From: JAWLHU01 sp041690255
GTDB taxonomy: Bacteria; Bacillota; Sulfobacillia; Symbiobacteriales; Symbiobacteriaceae
DNA length: 64,000 nt
Direction of reading: 5' to 3'
NCBI GenBank assembly: GCA_041690255.1
Contig: JAWLHU010000018.1
Coordinates: 62,001-126,000, forward strand
Shown: in pieces, positions 49,530-57,144 of the stretch
How positions within the stretch are numbered: position 1 is the first letter of the stretch
How the letters are laid out: each line of letters begins with the position of its first letter
Position numbers and translations under genes: made by a program
Notes under the pieces: generated by a model
The model's database searches: none
What the model was told of the DNA's origin: nothing
What the model saw: only the letters and a program-made list of their open reading frames with translations

Positions 49530-50465
49530 ATGCCGATTCGTCCCTTCGTTCCGCAGCAGGATATGGCGGCCATGGTCGCGATCATGAACCAGATCAACCC
49601 GCTGCCCGTCACCGTAGAGGAGCTGCTCAAGCGGGAGCAGCAGGACCCCGAAGGGATGATTCGACTGCGGGTCGTCTTCACCGATCAGCAGGGCGAGGTG
49701 CTGGGCTATGGTGGAGCGGTTCACGTTCCCCACCGCCCAGCCGGCCATTTCACCGTCCGGGTGATCGTCGACCCCGCCGCTCGTTCGCGGGGGATCGGCT
49801 CGGCCCTCTTCGAGGAATCGATGCGGCTCGTGAAGGAGGCCGGGGGCAAGAAGCTGATCGCCTGGTGCCGCGAGGATCACCCCGAGGCGTTCGCGTGGGC
49901 GCAGCGGCGGGGTTTCCGGCTGGACCGGCACGCCTTCGCCTCCACCCTCCCCCTGGCCGCCTTCGACGAGGCCCCCTTCGCTCCAGCGGTCGATGCGGCC
50001 GAAGCCCGGGGCCTCCGCTTCCTCGCTTACGCCGCCGTGCCCGATACCGCTGCGAACCGACGCAAGCTCTACGAGCTGGAAGCGGCGATCGATGCCGACA
50101 TGCCCGGCTTCGAGCCCCCCTTCATGCCCTTCGACGAGTGGGAGAAGGTCATCTTCACGGCCAGTTGGTTCCGGCCCGAGGGGCAGATCATCGCGGCGGA
50201 TGGCGACCGCTGGATCGGCCTGGCCGCGATCGGGCTGCACGGGAGCGTCGCCTACCACAACGGCACCGGCGTCCTCCGTGAGTACCGGGGTCAGCAGGTG
50301 GCGACGGCTCTGAAGGTCCTGGCGATCCGTGCCGCCGGCCGTCTCGGTGCGACCAGCATGCGGACCAACAACGACTCGACCAACGCCCCCATGCTGGCGA
50401 TCAATCGCAAGTTCGGCTACATACCCGAGCCGGGCGAGTACTGGATCGTGCGCGAGGACGGATAA
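49530..50465 (+). CDS. Tandem-domain GNAT N-acetyltransferase (copy 1)
   Basis: 311 aa, ATG at 49530 with AAGGAGG 8 nt upstream. Two GNAT domains in a row: the first (about 1-150) with the acetyl-CoA motif VDPAARSRGIGSALFEES and RRGFRLD, and the second (about 155-311) with LREYRGQQVATALKVLAIRAA and NRKFGYIPEPGEYWIV. The second has lost the full Q/R-x-x-G-x-G/A spacing of a tight loop but retains the strand-helix pattern. Acyl-CoA-dependent N-acylation of an amine is expected; the substrate is unknown. Part of the HAD-like/GNAT operon. A paralogue lies at 50838. Confidence 0.85.
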   Translation: MPIRPFVPQQDMAAMVAIMNQINPLPVTVEELLKREQQDPEGMIRLRVVFTDQQGEVLGYGGAVHVPHRPAGHFTVRVIVDPAARSRGIGSALFEESMRLVKEAGGKKLIAWCREDHPEAFAWAQRRGFRLDRHAFASTLPLAAFDEAPFAPAVDAAEARGLRFLAYAAVPDTAANRRKLYELEAAIDADMPGFEPPFMPFDEWEKVIFTASWFRPEGQIIAADGDRWIGLAAIGLHGSVAYHNGTGVLREYRGQQVATALKVLAIRAAGRLGATSMRTNNDSTNAPMLAINRKFGYIPEPGEYWIVREDG

Positions 50466-50494
50466 GGTGGGTGCTCACCCGTCTGTAGATGCGA

Positions 50495-50526
50495 AGCGGT
50501 CCGAGCCTTTGGAAGGCCGGACCGCT
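50495..50526. terminator. Terminator hairpin
   Basis: AGCGGTCCG...AGCCTT (50495-50509) pairs with AAGGC...CGGACCGCT around TGG, followed by CTCT. Faces converging genes ending at 50465 and 50541. Confidence 0.8.
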
Positions 50527-50540
50527 CTCTGCTTGTAGAC

Positions 50541-50726
50541 CTATCTGGCCGGCAGGCGGCCCGTACCGCCGCACCGCCCACACGAGGCTTCAACCGACAG
50601 CCAGCCCTCGCTGTCGCAGTTGGCACAGGAGCCAAACTGTGGCGGATGCCCATCGCACTGGGGACACCGGTGACTCGTCAGGCTCACACCCGCTCCATCG
50701 CAGGAGCGGCAGATGGACTCTGCCAT
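50541..50726 (-). CDS. Small zinc-ribbon protein (four CxxC knuckles)
   Basis: 61 aa, ATG at 50726 with GGGAGGG 6 nt upstream. It contains four CxxC knuckles: CRSC, CPQC, CANC and CGRC, the last in the CGRCGGTG context of DnaJ-type zinc domains, with Gly after each. Two zinc ions could be bound. No other domain. It could assist a chaperone or nucleic-acid-binding partner; no function is established. Found between the two tandem-GNAT genes, on the opposite strand. Confidence 0.8.
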   Translation of the reverse strand: MAESICRSCDGAGVSLTSHRCPQCDGHPPQFGSCANCDSEGWLSVEASCGRCGGTGRLPAR

Positions 50727-50837
50727 GGCGCTCCCTCCCACCGTCTCGGGGTCTACGCCCTTAGCATGCCCGCCTGTATGAAAGAGCCGCCCTCGAGCGT
50801 CATCCTTCTGAACGCAGCTTGTCAGGAGGATGTCATC

Positions 50838-51773
50838 ATGCAGCTTCGACCCTACCAGCCCGAGACCGACGTCTATCAAGTCGCCGCCATCCTCAGCCAA
50901 TCCAGTCCCGAGCCAATCCTGCCCGAGGAGATGCAGCGCCGCGAGGCCCAACCGATGCCGGGGGTCGTTCGCCAGCGCACCGTTGCCTTGCAGCCCGACG
51001 GAACCGTGGCCGGCTACGCGAACACCACCCATCTCCCGTTCATGCCCGATGGTCGCTTCAGCATCCGGGTGGCGGTCGATCGGGCTCATCAGGGGATGGG
51101 GACCGGTTCTCTTCTGTTCGATGTGGCCATGCGCTTCGCCCGTGAGGCCGGCGCCACATCCCTGGAGGCCTTTTGCCGGGAGGATGACCAGGCTGCTGTC
51201 CGCTTCGCCGCCAAGCGCGGGTTCGCGGTGACGCGACAGAACTTCACCTCCACCCTCGACCTTGCCACCTTCGACGAAAACCCCTTCACCCCAGCGCTTG
51301 CGAGCGCTCAGGCCCGGGGGCTCCGCTTCACCACCTACGCCGACCTCGGCGACTCGCCGGCGACCCGGCAGATGCTTTACGACCTGGAGCAGGCGGTCAG
51401 CCTTGACTTCCCCGGCAATGAGCACGACTTCCCGCCCTTCCCCGTCTGGGAGCGGCTCCTGCTGGGGGCGCCCTGGTTCCGGCCCGAGGGCGTACACCTC
51501 GCCCTGGATGGCGATGCCTGGGTCGGACTCTCAATTCTGGCCTTCCACCCCGACGAAGGGAGCCACTACCTCACCGGCGTGCTCCGCTCCCACCGGGGGC
51601 AGGGGCTCGCCACCGCCCTGAAGCTGCTGGCCATTCGGTCGGCCCTGGCAGCCGGCATCAGCCGGGTGAAGACCCAGAACGACTCCGAGAACGGGCCGAT
51701 GCTCGCCATCAACCGGCGGATGGGATATGTGCCGGAGCCAGGCGACTACTGGCTGGTCCGGGAGAAGGTCTGA
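50838..51773 (+). CDS. Tandem-domain GNAT N-acetyltransferase (copy 2)
   Basis: 311 aa, ATG at 50838 with AGGAGG 8 nt upstream. Same length and layout as the copy at 49530: first domain with VDRAHQGMGTGSLLFDVAM and KRGFAVT, second with LRSHRGQGLATALKLLAIRSAL and NRRMGYVPEPGDYWLV. The second domain here keeps the full RGQGLATAL motif, so it is the better-preserved copy. The two genes are diverged duplicates about 370 bp apart, separated by the small zinc-ribbon gene. Substrates unknown. Confidence 0.86.
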   Translation: MQLRPYQPETDVYQVAAILSQSSPEPILPEEMQRREAQPMPGVVRQRTVALQPDGTVAGYANTTHLPFMPDGRFSIRVAVDRAHQGMGTGSLLFDVAMRFAREAGATSLEAFCREDDQAAVRFAAKRGFAVTRQNFTSTLDLATFDENPFTPALASAQARGLRFTTYADLGDSPATRQMLYDLEQAVSLDFPGNEHDFPPFPVWERLLLGAPWFRPEGVHLALDGDAWVGLSILAFHPDEGSHYLTGVLRSHRGQGLATALKLLAIRSALAAGISRVKTQNDSENGPMLAINRRMGYVPEPGDYWLVREKV

Positions 51774-51796
51774 AGCTTCATCCAGCGAAATGGAAA

Positions 51797-51822
51797 GGAG
51801 CCACCGTGCTGACGGTGGCTCC
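51797..51822. terminator. Terminator hairpin between converging genes
   Basis: GGAGCCACCGT and ACGGTGGCTCC form a perfect 11-bp stem around a 4-nt loop (GCTG). No T-run on the plus strand. Confidence 0.8.
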
Positions 51823-51838
51823 GACTCGTTCGGAGCGA

Positions 51839-53014
51839 TTATGCGAACTTCGGGTTCTGATAGGCGACCTGGCCGGCGATGATCGTCGCCACGGTCTCGG
51901 TCTTCCACGTATCGAACGGATGGCCGGTGAAGATGGCGATATCCGCCTCCTTGCCGACCTCCAGGCTGCCGACCCGATCGGCCACACCGCAGACCTGGGC
52001 TGCGTTGATCGTGATCGCCTTCAGCGCCTCCAGCTCATCCATGCCGGCCTTGTTGCAGAGAGCGGCGCAGAGCGGCAGGTACTCGGTCGGCGTCACCGGA
52101 TGATCGGTCATAATGCAGGTGAGCAGGCCGGCCCGCTGCATAATCCCGGCAGAACCCCAGATCTTGTTGGCCGTCTCCACCTTACCACGGGCCGACAGGG
52201 TCGGGCCGATCACCACGGCCTTGACGTGCGGTTCCTTCGCCAGCTCATCGGCGATCATGTAGCCCTCGGAGCAGTGTTCAATGATGAGGTCATAGTCGAA
52301 CTCCCGGGCGAAGCGAACGGCGGTCATGATATCATCCTGCCGGTGGGCGTGCATGCGGAGCGGCACCTCCCGGCGGAGGACGGCGGCGACCGGCTCCAGC
52401 CGGGGATCATACTCGGGCGGCTCGGTGCCGTTCTGCTGGGCCAGCTCCTGCTTGCGCACGTACGCCTTCGCCTTGTAGAAGAGCTCCCGGAACGCACCGG
52501 CGACGCCGAGGCGGGTGGCCGCCTTCCCCTTGCCCGAGTAGACCCGCTTCGGGTTCTCACCGAGGGCGCCCTTCAGGGCCGAGAACTCCTTCATGACCAT
52601 CGCCTCGACGGTCGGCCCCCAGGTCCGGAAGGTGCCGGCCTGGCCACCGATCACGTTGGCCGAGCCCGGCGTGATCCAGGCGGCGGTGATGCCCGCCTCC
52701 ACGGCGTCCTTGAAGGCGGGGTCCTGCGGGTTGATCGCGTCGATCGCCCGCACATGTGGGGTGCAAGGGTCAACCGTCTCGTTGGTGTCGTTCCCCTCAA
52801 AGCCAATGTGAAGCTCACTGACACCCAGATGCGAATGCGGTTCAATGATGCCGGGCATGACGAAGCGCCCCTCGGCGTTGATCACCTTCGCCCCCGCCGG
52901 AATCGGTAGGTCGGTACCGATCGCGGCGATCCTGCCGTCCTGGATCAGAATCGATCCCCGCTCAATAATGCCCTGGGTGATGGTATGAATTCGGCCATTC
53001 TGGATCACCAGCAC
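51839..53014 (-). CDS. Metal-dependent amidohydrolase
   Basis: 391 aa from a GTG at 53014 with AGGGGAG 9 nt upstream. A urease-superfamily amidohydrolase: strand-1 metal motif PHSHLG (His60, His62), then RMHAHRQDD, IEHCSEGY and a TDHPVTP Asp motif, with small N- and C-terminal beta-sandwich parts (VEGK-like VGSLEVGKEADIAIF). Cytoplasmic, no signal. Likely hydrolyses a cyclic amide or imidazolone-type compound; the substrate is not determinable. Divergent from truD. Confidence 0.88.
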   Translation of the reverse strand: MLVIQNGRIHTITQGIIERGSILIQDGRIAAIGTDLPIPAGAKVINAEGRFVMPGIIEPHSHLGVSELHIGFEGNDTNETVDPCTPHVRAIDAINPQDPAFKDAVEAGITAAWITPGSANVIGGQAGTFRTWGPTVEAMVMKEFSALKGALGENPKRVYSGKGKAATRLGVAGAFRELFYKAKAYVRKQELAQQNGTEPPEYDPRLEPVAAVLRREVPLRMHAHRQDDIMTAVRFAREFDYDLIIEHCSEGYMIADELAKEPHVKAVVIGPTLSARGKVETANKIWGSAGIMQRAGLLTCIMTDHPVTPTEYLPLCAALCNKAGMDELEALKAITINAAQVCGVADRVGSLEVGKEADIAIFTGHPFDTWKTETVATIIAGQVAYQNPKFA

Positions 53015-53115
53015 GCTTGAACACTCCCCTGATCGGAAATACTTCACTCTGCGAAGTAAGTATCTCTTCCCCGCTCACCGGGCAAAATCCTGTTGTATAC
53101 GGAAGGATGTCAACC

Positions 53116-54249
53116 ATGCGATTAAAAAGCACCCCCGAGGATTTCATTGTCCGGGAGGCGACCGACCTGCGGATCCGGAAGCAGCCGGCCCCCTACCGGG
53201 TCTACATGCTGGAGAAGACCGGCTGGAACACGGCCGATGCGCTCTCGGCCATCGCCCGGGAGAAGAAGGTCCCCCTGAACAAGTTCGCCTACGGCGGGAA
53301 GAAGGACCGGTACGGCCATACCTACCAGTACGTGACGGTTCAGTGGCCCAAAGACCTCTCCCTCACCACCCCCGCTTACTCTCTCAAGATGTTGGGCTTC
53401 AGCCCCGACCCCATGTCCTCGGCCCGGATCATCGCCAATCGGTTCGAGCTGGTGCTGCGGGAGATCACGGCAGATGAGGCCACGCGGCTGATGACCGGCA
53501 TCGAGCGGGTGAAAGCAGAGGGCTTCCCCAACTACTTCGATGATCAGCGCTTCGGCAGCTACGACCCGGAGCGGGGCTTCAGCGTGGAGAAGATGCTCCA
53601 GGGCAAGTGGGAGGAGGCGCTGGCGATCGCCCTCACCTACTCCTACCCGACGGAGAAGCGGGAGGCGAAGGAGCGGAAGGGGCTGCTCCGGGAGCGCTGG
53701 GGCGACTGGGCGGCCTGCCGGGAAGTCGCGAAGACCAGCTTTGAGATCCGTTGCTTTGACCTGCTGCTCCAGAAGCCCGGCTCGTTCAAGGAGGCCCTGG
53801 TCACCGCCCGGCGCGAAGAGCTGGAGATGTGGGTCTCCGCCTATCAATCTCACCTCTGGAACGAGACCCTCCGGCGGCTGATCGTCTCCGGTCCATCCGT
53901 CCCCGGTGAGGCTGGCCCTTATATCTTCGGGAAGCCCAGCACCCGGCTCCAGGAGATGAAGATCCCCCTGCCCGGACGCGGCATGCGCTTCCCCGACCCG
54001 GAGGCCGGCCTGGTGCTGGAGGAGATCCTGCGGGAGCGCCGGCTCCGGCCCGCAGCTCTGGAGCAGGAGATCCTGCCCGGCCTGGGCATGAAGGCATCGC
54101 CCCGGGAGGCCTGGATCATCCCGCAGTCCTTCTGGTCGGAAGGGCTGCAGCCCGACGAGCGCTACCCGGGGCACTCCAAGCTGGAGGTGCGCTTCACCCT
54201 GCCGAAGGGCTGTTACGCAACGATGATGGTCAAGGGGCTATCTCTCTAA
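53116..54249 (+). CDS. truD: tRNA pseudouridine-13 synthase
   Basis: 377 aa, ATG at 53116 with GGAAGG 9 nt upstream. Catalytic motif GGKKDRYGHT with the nucleophile Asp64, then NYFDDQRFGS and the C-terminal GHSKLEVRFTLPKGCYATM. TruD converts U13 of tRNA-Glu to pseudouridine. The large insertion domain between is of normal size. Divergent from the amidohydrolase, no coupling to translation genes here. TruD is not universal in Firmicutes. Confidence 0.93.
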   Translation: MRLKSTPEDFIVREATDLRIRKQPAPYRVYMLEKTGWNTADALSAIAREKKVPLNKFAYGGKKDRYGHTYQYVTVQWPKDLSLTTPAYSLKMLGFSPDPMSSARIIANRFELVLREITADEATRLMTGIERVKAEGFPNYFDDQRFGSYDPERGFSVEKMLQGKWEEALAIALTYSYPTEKREAKERKGLLRERWGDWAACREVAKTSFEIRCFDLLLQKPGSFKEALVTARREELEMWVSAYQSHLWNETLRRLIVSGPSVPGEAGPYIFGKPSTRLQEMKIPLPGRGMRFPDPEAGLVLEEILRERRLRPAALEQEILPGLGMKASPREAWIIPQSFWSEGLQPDERYPGHSKLEVRFTLPKGCYATMMVKGLSL

Positions 54250-54259
54250 GAACGAATTG

Positions 54260-54298
54260 CGCCCCCCTTCCGTCTAATCGGCAGAAGGGGGGCGTTCT
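54260..54298 (+). terminator. Terminator of truD
   Basis: CGCCCCCCTTC (54260-54270) pairs perfectly with GAAGGGGGGCG (54284-54294) around a 13-nt loop, followed by TTCT. The GGGGGG arm lies 7-13 nt before the next start codon. Confidence 0.88.
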
Positions 54299-54300
54299 CA

Positions 54301-55185
54301 TTGCGCAGGGTCCGGCGGCTGGTCCCCGTGCTGCTTGTTCTGCTGATCCTGCTGATGGCCCAGGTGCGACCGGCGCCCAGCGTGGAGGCGACCACCTACC
54401 CGTTTCTGGCAGTTCCCCCGAGCGACTTCCTTGCCCTCGCTGAGCAGATTCCGGGCTTCATGGGCCTGCACAGGGAGAACGATGGCGTGATCGTCTCGCT
54501 GCGACCTGGCTCACCGGAGGAGGTGGCCGTGCGGGTAGTCAGCGAGGCGCTGACGATGCCGGTAACGGTCCGGGTGATCACCTGGGAGTTTGCCGACCTC
54601 CACCGCTGGCATACCTACCTGGGAAGCTACGACGGGTACAGTTCCTCCGGGGTGGATGGGCGTGCGGCCCGGATCCGGTTCCATCTCCTCACCACCGATG
54701 CGAAGGAGCGAATGGAGCGGGCGATGCGGGAGGCGGGCATTCCCGGTGAGGCCGTGATCCTGGACCTCCCGCCGGATGCGCTGGACGCCCGGAGGCCACT
54801 GGAGGGCTGTATGCTGGGCAGCATGCCCCCGGAGGGCGGGAAGGAACAGCCGTACCATCTGCGGCTGGAGCCCGTGCCGGTCCGCCCTGGTCAGGGGTTC
54901 GAGCTGTGGGTCGAGGACGGCCCAGCCGACTTGATCCGCGGGGTAGACGCCTACCTGGAATGCTGGGACGGGGACGAGTGGAGCCCTCGATTCACACTCT
55001 TCTCCCGCGGGCCGTCCGCATTGGTCTTCAGTAAGAACATGGTGCTCACGCAGGAAGCCTATTCCGCAGCGGCACCCGGGCGCTTCCGCCTGCCCGAGCG
55101 GCTCTCACCAGGGTGGTACCGGGTTCGTCTCCGTGTCCTGAATGGTACCGCGCGTCATCTCTCGCACGTGATCCGGGTTCGGTAA
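54301..55185 (+). CDS. Exported protein of unknown function
   Basis: 294 aa from a TTG at 54301. Its only candidate ribosome binding site is the GGGGGGCG arm of the truD terminator. The signal peptide spans about residues 1-30 (RLVPVLLVLLILLMAQV). The mature part has a mixed alpha/beta region (about 33-170, LALAEQIPGFMGLHRENDG, WEFADLHRWHTYLGSYDGY) and a C-terminal beta-sandwich of Ig type (about 180-294, YHLRLEPVPVRPGQGFELWVEDG to RLRVLNGTARHLSHVIRV). No family recognised. The tandem repeat at 55186 starts right after its stop. Confidence 0.72.
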   Translation: MRRVRRLVPVLLVLLILLMAQVRPAPSVEATTYPFLAVPPSDFLALAEQIPGFMGLHRENDGVIVSLRPGSPEEVAVRVVSEALTMPVTVRVITWEFADLHRWHTYLGSYDGYSSSGVDGRAARIRFHLLTTDAKERMERAMREAGIPGEAVILDLPPDALDARRPLEGCMLGSMPPEGGKEQPYHLRLEPVPVRPGQGFELWVEDGPADLIRGVDAYLECWDGDEWSPRFTLFSRGPSALVFSKNMVLTQEAYSAAAPGRFRLPERLSPGWYRVRLRVLNGTARHLSHVIRVR

Positions 55186-55533
55186 CTCCGGCGAAGACCG
55201 GACGAAGGCCGGACGAAGATCGGACGACGCCCGTCGAAGACCGACCGAGGCCCGTCGAAGACCGAACGAAGACTGGTCGAAGACTGGACGAAGTCCGTCG
55301 AAGACCGAACGAAGACTGGTCGAAGACTGGTCGAAGACTGGTCGAAGACTGGACGACGCCCATCGAAGACTGGGCGACGCCTATCGAAGACTGGACGACG
55401 CCTATCGAAGACCGAACGACGCCCATCGAAGACTGGACGAAGCCCGTCGAAGACCGAACGAAGACTGGTCGTAGACTGAACGACGCCCGTCGAAGAGTGG
55501 TCGAAGACCGACCGAAGCCCATCGAAGACCGGA
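55186..55533. repeat. Tandem repeat of alternating 10- and 11-bp units
   Basis: About 33 units of the types GAAGACTGGAC / GAAGACCGAAC (11 bp) and GACGCCCATC / GAAGCCCGTC (10 bp). They often alternate in a 21-bp compound, with point variation. The average period of about 10.5 bp equals one DNA helical turn. Frames on both strands stay open, with 7-residue periods (I-E-D-W-T-T-P on plus; S-S-I-G-V-V-Q on minus), but have no ribosome binding site and no supported start, so I do not call a gene. It begins at the stop of the exported-protein gene and ends at a terminator-like hairpin. Confidence 0.92.
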
Positions 55534-55534
55534 A

Positions 55535-55571
55535 GAGGCCCCCACCCCTGACCTCTCGGGATGGGGGCCTC
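55535..55571. terminator. Hairpin between tandem repeat and NDH-2-like gene
   Basis: GAGGCCCCCA (55535-55544) pairs perfectly with TGGGGGCCTC (55562-55571). It terminates the exported-protein unit on one side and the converging flavoprotein gene on the other. Confidence 0.8.
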
Positions 55572-55575
55572 TGCT

Positions 55576-57081
55576 CTACCTCATGGGCGGATTGACCGTC
55601 CTCCCCGCCCCAGGCGCCGGCCGGTACTCCCGGCGCCCAGCCAGGTAGTTGCTCGGGGTCGTGAGCAGCCGCCGGACCAGGGGCATCACCCCGCTGCCCA
55701 TCTCCCAGGCGTGGTGCCCCTCGATCAGATGCTTCACCATCATGGCGGGGAGACCTGCGAAGAGCTCCGAGCCGATCTGCCCTACCCCCTGAGTCTTGCC
55801 CAGGGAGGCGAAGGACCCCTTCCGCCGGAAGGTGAAGGGCTGCTCTGCCCGCCCCCGCAGACGCCTGAGGATATTCTGCCCGGCCATGTGGCCCATCTGC
55901 ACCGCTGCCTGGGCAGTGGGCGGCACCTCCCGCCCTGTCTCCATGTCCATGAACGCGGCCGAGTCGCCCACCAGGTAGATCCGGTCGTCGCTGACTGAGC
56001 GTAGAAAGCGATCGACCCTGCCGCGCCCCTTGGACGTGACCTCCAGCCCGGAACCGGAGAGAACCCCGCTTCCCCGCACACCTCCCGACCAGATCAGGAG
56101 GTCGTACTCCACCGTCTCCCCGGTCTTCAGGTAGATCACCGTATCATCCACCCGGGTGATCGGGTTGCCGGTCATGATCCGGATTCCCTTGGCCTCCAGG
56201 ACGGTGCGCGAGACCTGAACCAGCTCCGGATCGAACCCGGCCATGATCTCAGGCCCAGCCTCCAGCACCGTGAGCTTCAACCGCCCGGGGTGCTCGTCTG
56301 CAAGCTCGCCGGCCACCTCCACCCCCGTCAGGCCGCCGCCCGCGACGACGATCCGCGGGGCCCCGTCGGCGCCCGTCCCTGCGGCGACGAGGGCTTCCAC
56401 TCGCTGGCGCAGCTTCGTCGCCCCCTGCCAGGTACCCACGATCAAGGAGTGCTCCTGCACCCCTGGCAACCCGTAGTACTCCGGATCGCTCCCGAGGGCG
56501 AAGACCAGCAGGTCATAGGAGAGGCGCCCGCCCTCCCGCAACTCCACCTGCCGCTCCTGCGGGTGAATCGCCACCACCTTGTCGACGATCAGCCGCCCCG
56601 GCCGGCGAACAATCCGCTTCAGGGGAATGCGGACCGCATCCTCCGTGGTACCGGCCACATAGGTGTGCAGCTCCGTGGTGAACCAGTGGTGCTTATCGCC
56701 GTTGACCAGGACCAGATCATACTGGCCGCTCAGGTGGTCCTGCATTTCGAGGAAGGCGGTCAGCCCGCCGTATCCCGCACCGAGGACGACGATGCGCGCC
56801 TTTGCATTCGGCTGGGAGCCCGGGTCGGGCTTGGGCTGCGGCGTTTGACCGGGGGGCCGACCCGTTCGGAGACCGCCATCCGAACCCTTCCGTGCTGTCG
56901 ACTCAGGCCCATCCACCAGCCCGGATACGGCGCGAAAGGGCAGCGTCCCCAGCCTTTCGCCCAGGTCCGCTGCCCGCTCCAGGGTCTCACTCTTACCTCG
57001 GACCAGGCGGCGGGTCGCCTTCCACGGAAGGCGGGCCAACGATTCACCCAGTCGCAGTCCACTCCGGAACAGGTCACGCAC
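55576..57081 (-). CDS. NDH-2-like NADH:quinone oxidoreductase
   Basis: 501 aa from a GTG at 57081 (8 nt after GAAGGGG); a GTG at 57090 overlaps the ribosome binding site. FAD motif GAGYGG is at residues 101-106, NAD motif VVAGGGLTGVEVAGEL, and a DDRIYLVGDSAAF segment that closes the FAD site, with KGSFASLG and a membrane-associating basic C-terminus. Transfers electrons from NADH to quinone at the inner face of the membrane without proton pumping. An N-terminal extension of about 95 residues (basic, amphipathic, then Pro/Gly-rich) precedes the flavin domain and is not part of usual NDH-2 proteins. Confidence 0.88.
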   Translation of the reverse strand: MRDLFRSGLRLGESLARLPWKATRRLVRGKSETLERAADLGERLGTLPFRAVSGLVDGPESTARKGSDGGLRTGRPPGQTPQPKPDPGSQPNAKARIVVLGAGYGGLTAFLEMQDHLSGQYDLVLVNGDKHHWFTTELHTYVAGTTEDAVRIPLKRIVRRPGRLIVDKVVAIHPQERQVELREGGRLSYDLLVFALGSDPEYYGLPGVQEHSLIVGTWQGATKLRQRVEALVAAGTGADGAPRIVVAGGGLTGVEVAGELADEHPGRLKLTVLEAGPEIMAGFDPELVQVSRTVLEAKGIRIMTGNPITRVDDTVIYLKTGETVEYDLLIWSGGVRGSGVLSGSGLEVTSKGRGRVDRFLRSVSDDRIYLVGDSAAFMDMETGREVPPTAQAAVQMGHMAGQNILRRLRGRAEQPFTFRRKGSFASLGKTQGVGQIGSELFAGLPAMMVKHLIEGHHAWEMGSGVMPLVRRLLTTPSNYLAGRREYRPAPGAGRTVNPPMR

Positions 57082-57144
57082 GATGGGCACCCCTTCAGTA
57101 CGGTAGTACTGCTAGCTTGCCCGGTCGGCGGAAAATCTTGTGCG

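Noticed and set aside
55186..55533. Tandem repeat as a CRISPR array or as a gene
   Set aside because: Units are contiguous without unique spacers, and neither strand has a ribosome binding site or recognisable protein.
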